Assembly (NCBI RefSeq): GCF_029589495.1
Contig: NZ_JAAIVF010000001.1
Location: 1,364,001 to 1,428,000, forward strand
DNA length: 64,000 nucleotides
DNA from: Speluncibacter jeojiensis
GTDB lineage: Bacteria > Actinomycetota > Actinomycetes > Mycobacteriales > Mycobacteriaceae
Direction: 5' to 3'
The translations under genes were made by a program, and so were the position numbers. This document shows positions 60,419 to 64,000 of the stretch, piece by piece. The notes beneath the pieces are model-generated. The model saw only the letters and a list, made by a program, of their open reading frames with translations, did not search any database and had not been told where the DNA came from. The first letter of the stretch is position 1, and every line of letters starts with the position of its first letter.

Positions 60419-61915
60419 CTACGCCGGCACCCCGGCGTACGCCGGATCGACGGCCGGTTCTGTGTCGAGCGAGAACTGCGTGATCCTGCGCGGCAGGGCG
60501 ACCGCGGCGAGGAAGCCCACGACTGCGACGACCGCGCCCAGCAGGAACCCGAGCGTCATCGCGTGATCGGTGTAGAACGCGTTGCCCTGCACCACCATCG
60601 CGATGTTGGAGTTGAGGATCGCGAAGACGATCACCGGCAGGATGCCCGGAACGACCGACTGTGACGCCGCGACCACACCTGCGGTGGTGGCCTGGTACTG
60701 CGGCGCCACCGACGCGATGATGATGTTCGGCACGGCGGCGTAGCACAGACCCATGCCGAAGCCGAAGATGCCGGCGAACAAGATCACCAGCGGCTTGCTG
60801 GTGTGCGAGAACGCGGTCAGCGTGAACCCGATGGCCATGATGATGTTGCCGGCCACGATCATCAGCCGCGGCGGGATCTGCTTGGCGGTCAGGCCGACCA
60901 GCACGCCACCGATCATCGTGAAGGCGCCGATGGGCGCCGAGTACAGCGCGAACTGCTCCGCGTTGACACCGAATCCGTAGTGCAGGCCCAGCATGGCCGG
61001 CGTCATCGCCATCATCGGCAGCAGCATCGTGTACACCGCGCTGCAGCCGTAGGTGGCGCCGGCGGCGATGGTGGTCAGGCCGATGGAACGGTGGCGCAGC
61101 AGACGCAGGTCCACCAGCGGCTCACGGACGAGCGTCGCGCTGATCACCCAGGCGACCAGCAGCACCGCGCCGCCGATCAGGTACAGGAGCGTGCCGCTGG
61201 AGGTCCAACCCCAGGAGGGCCCGTTGCTGACGCCGACGAGCACTCCGGCCAGGCCGGCGCCGAGCAGGACCGCACCGATCAGGTCGACCCGCGATCGCAG
61301 CCGTACCGGCGACTCCTCGGTGGTGATCGCGATGATCGGACCGAGCACAGCCACGACGATGACCATGAACCAGAAGATGGAGCGGAAGCCCCAGTTGTCG
61401 AGCAGCCAACCGGTAAGGAACGGCGCGGCGATCGAGATCAGACCCATGCCGCTGGTGGCGATGGACACCGAGAACGCGACCTTGGACGCGGGGAACACGT
61501 CGCGGATCAGCGAGTAGGACAGGAACAGCGTCGGGACCAGGAATCCGCCGAGGGCACGGCCGGTCACCATCACGGCGAAGCTGGGTGCGATGGCGGAGAG
61601 CAGCGAGCCGATCGTCGCCAGGCTCAGGCAGGTCAGCAGCATCTTGCGCTTGCCGTACATGTCGGCAAGCTTGCCCAGCAGGGGCGCGGACACCGCCCCG
61701 ACCAGGAGCATCGCGGTGAGCAGCCAGGCGCCCTGCGTGGTCTTGTAGTGCTGGCTGATCGACGGCAGCGCGGTAGAGACCATCAGGTAGCTCACGGTGA
61801 GCAACTCGAGGATCAGGATGATCGAGACCAGCGACAGCACCAGCCGCGGAGTCCACCCGCCGGATTTGTCGCCGGGTCCCGCCGCTGTGGGCGGTACTGG
61901 CATGTGTGTTGCCAT
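60419..61915 (-). CDS. MFS multidrug-type transporter (DHA2/EmrB-like, 14 helices)
   Basis: A 498-residue transporter with about 14 hydrophobic helices. Motif A: GKLADMYGKRKML. Motif C-like: SMGLISIAAPFLTGWLLDN (the string has GMGLISIAAPF). Other landmarks are VSTALPSISQHY, GRALGGFLVPTLF and ATTAGVVAASQSVVPG. ATG at 61915 follows AAAGGA. Substrate unknown; it could export or import metabolites linked to the adjacent SDR genes. Confidence 0.88.
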   Translation of the reverse strand: MATHMPVPPTAAGPGDKSGGWTPRLVLSLVSIILILELLTVSYLMVSTALPSISQHYKTTQGAWLLTAMLLVGAVSAPLLGKLADMYGKRKMLLTCLSLATIGSLLSAIAPSFAVMVTGRALGGFLVPTLFLSYSLIRDVFPASKVAFSVSIATSGMGLISIAAPFLTGWLLDNWGFRSIFWFMVIVVAVLGPIIAITTEESPVRLRSRVDLIGAVLLGAGLAGVLVGVSNGPSWGWTSSGTLLYLIGGAVLLVAWVISATLVREPLVDLRLLRHRSIGLTTIAAGATYGCSAVYTMLLPMMAMTPAMLGLHYGFGVNAEQFALYSAPIGAFTMIGGVLVGLTAKQIPPRLMIVAGNIIMAIGFTLTAFSHTSKPLVILFAGIFGFGMGLCYAAVPNIIIASVAPQYQATTAGVVAASQSVVPGILPVIVFAILNSNIAMVVQGNAFYTDHAMTLGFLLGAVVAVVGFLAAVALPRRITQFSLDTEPAVDPAYAGVPA

Positions 61916-62222
61916 GGGGGAGCGGTCCTTTCGAGCGAGCCACGCGGTTCTGTGAGGCTGACGCCCACACGTGCCGGTCGGGCGCAGTGGATGTGTCACG
62001 CGGCGACAGGAGCAACCCGCCGGTGTAATCCGAATCACACTCTGCACGTCCGTCCCACTCCACCGTGGATCCCGCTCATCGGGACGGAATTTGAAGGTTT
62101 GCCGTGCGAACGATAAACCGTAATTTTGCAACCGGAGTTCACACAAAACCGCAGGTCACACACAGCAAAGCGCGGCGCGCGCCCGTGGGTGCGCGCCGCG
62201 CTTTCGAGACGGCGGGGCTGTG
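61916..62222. other. Intergenic region between the SDR gene and the MFS gene
   Basis: 307 bp on the minus strand upstream of the MFS gene. It includes the MFS ribosome binding site and, at 62165-62210, an imperfect GC palindrome (GCGCGGCGCGCGCCC against GGGTGCGCGCCGCGC) just past the SDR stop, probably its terminator. No gene seen. Confidence 0.5.
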
Positions 62223-63014
62223 TCAGGCGTGCGTACCGCCGTCGATGCGGATCTCCGTTCCGGTGATGAAGGCGCCGTCGTCGGAGGCCAGCATCGCGAC
62301 GGCCGACGCCACCTTCTCCGGGCCGCCCATGCCGGCGCCACCAGATTCCAGTGTGGTCGGCAGGATCGGCGACATCTTGGCGAACAGCGACCAATCCGCA
62401 TCCGCCGGAAGGTATCCCGCGGTGGCGTCGGTGATCCCGGACTTGATGCTGCCGGGGGACACGCACACCGCGCGCAGGCCCTGCTTGCCGTACTCGATCG
62501 CGAGCGTGTGCGTGAACGACTGGATGCCGCCCTTGGTGGCGGCATAGGCCGCCATGTACGGATGTCCGAACGTCGTCGAGGTCGAACTGAAGTTGACGAT
62601 GACCGGCCGCTCACCCTCGAGCAGGGCGGGCAGGCTCTCGCGGACCATCAGGAAGGTTCCGGTGAGATTGATCGTGACGATCTGGTTCCAGGCCGCCAGC
62701 GAGGTCTGGTGCGTGTGCGAGGCGCGCAGGATTCCCGCCGCATTCACCAGCACGTCCAGCCCACCGAGCACGCCGACCGCCCGCGCGACGCCGTCGACGA
62801 CCGAGCGCTCGTCGCCGATGTCGATCTCGGCCGTTGTGAGCGCACCGTCTATGCCGGCCTCCTTCGCCCGGGTGCGGGTGCGTTCGAGTCCCTCGGCCGC
62901 CACGTCGACGGCGACGACCGTGCCCCCCTCCTCGAGCAACCGCAGCGCCGTCGCCTGGCCGATGCCGGACGCCGCACCGGTCACCAGGACCCGTTTGCCC
63001 TCGAATCGATTCAT
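62223..63014 (-). CDS. Short-chain dehydrogenase/reductase (SDR)
   Basis: A 263-residue classical SDR: TGAASGIGQATALRLLEEGG, VDVAAEG, EIDIGDERS, LVNAAGILRAS, catalytic Ser in NFSSTSTTFG and Tyr-Lys in YMAAYAATKGG, CVSPGSIKSGIT and GTEIRIDGGTHA. The final PGSIKS and DADWSLFAKMSPI are typical of the dispersed actinobacterial oxidoreductases of this size. ATG at 63014. The neighbouring SDR gene is 56 bp upstream. Confidence 0.88.
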   Translation of the reverse strand: MNRFEGKRVLVTGAASGIGQATALRLLEEGGTVVAVDVAAEGLERTRTRAKEAGIDGALTTAEIDIGDERSVVDGVARAVGVLGGLDVLVNAAGILRASHTHQTSLAAWNQIVTINLTGTFLMVRESLPALLEGERPVIVNFSSTSTTFGHPYMAAYAATKGGIQSFTHTLAIEYGKQGLRAVCVSPGSIKSGITDATAGYLPADADWSLFAKMSPILPTTLESGGAGMGGPEKVASAVAMLASDDGAFITGTEIRIDGGTHA

Positions 63015-63070
63015 CTTTCGACCAGCCCTTCACCTGCCACTCGATCGAGCGGTCCGCAGGCGCGAAACCG

Positions 63071-63853
<783 letters not shown>

Positions 63854-64000
63854 TCACCCGAGTACCCCCGGGACCGGGTAGCTGCGCGGCGAGTCGGTGG
63901 CGACCTCGCCGCGCTCGACCGCGGCCTCGATGGAGGCGCGCAGCTTCGGGCAGGTGGGAATCCACTTGCTGTGTTCACCTTGCGCGGCCCGCGCGGCGAA
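63854..64000 (-). CDS. C-terminal end of an unidentified gene
   Basis: The last 48 codons of a gene that begins beyond the right edge: ends ERGEVATDSPRSYPVPGVLG, after AAQGEHSKWIPTCPKL. The frame is open throughout and the codon bias fits. It is the upstream partner of the FabG3-like gene. I cannot assign a family from this fragment. Confidence 0.55.
   Translation of the reverse strand, partial: FAARAAQGEHSKWIPTCPKLRASIEAAVERGEVATDSPRSYPVPGVLG

Overview
The window is high-GC DNA with actinobacterial (Mycobacteriales) gene content and most resembles Gordonia or a close relative. The basis is: frequent GTG starts, two F420-type LLM oxidoreductases, a DUF222/HNH protein, PrrA/PrrB, Ami1-like amidase and GT87 mannosyltransferase homologues, and a gene order matching the origin-proximal Mycobacterium tuberculosis block Rv0044c-Rv0058 (LLM oxidoreductase, ino1, padR, Rv0049, ponA1, Rv0051, rpsF-ssb-rpsR-rplI, dnaB). 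The genus is an inference; no rRNA gene is present to confirm it.

Layout. 1-5.4 kb (minus strand): start of a GAPDH gene, dnaB interrupted by a class 3 intein in its Walker A motif, a ~540 bp gap with DnaA-box-like words, then rplI, rpsR, ssb and rpsF. 5.6-12.6 kb: endonuclease IV coupled to a GT87 glycosyltransferase, then a signalling locus: NarL-type response regulator, HATPase sensor kinase, a kinase-like membrane protein without a visible ATPase domain, two stand-alone LuxR-type HTH proteins and a SigD-like sigma factor. 12.8-19.4 kb: proline catabolism (pruA, putB), Ami1-like amidase, a lipoprotein, a lipoprotein cyclophilin and a ureohydrolase. 19.5-26.9 kb: LLM oxidoreductase, GT87, PonA1-type PBP, DUF5318, PadR and inositol-phosphate synthase; relative to M. 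tuberculosis this block is separated from rpsF by about 14 kb of other genes.

27-33.3 kb: an ABC-F ATPase behind a leader with a tiny upstream ORF and hairpins, then a heme operon (MTB12-like lipoprotein, heme oxygenase, HmuT/U/V) behind an IdeR/DtxR-type box. 33.4-38.4 kb: an LpqY-SugABC-like sugar ABC importer with an extra coupled 67-residue membrane protein. 38.5-47.4 kb: mixed accessory genes (hydrolases, XRE and MerR regulators, thioesterase, SnoaL protein, methyltransferase, HNH protein, a frameshifted aldo/keto reductase, an isochorismatase-family enzyme). The MerR regulator appears to control two promoters that share one operator with 19 bp spacers. 47.5-52.4 kb: polar amino acid importer (binding protein and permease fused) and the PrrA/PrrB two-component system. 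52.6-59.4 kb: Tat-exported multicopper oxidase with a coupled membrane protein, MarR regulator with MFS exporter, NAD-binding protein, a hypothetical and a secreted tyrosine phosphatase. 59.5-64 kb: three short-chain dehydrogenases, an MFS transporter and the end of an unidentified gene.

The most notable observations are the class 3 DnaB intein, the compact signalling locus at 7.8-12.6 kb, the MerR promoter pair, the ABC-F leader, an exact 80 bp tandem duplication upstream of a hydrolase gene, and a one-base frameshift in the aldo/keto reductase.
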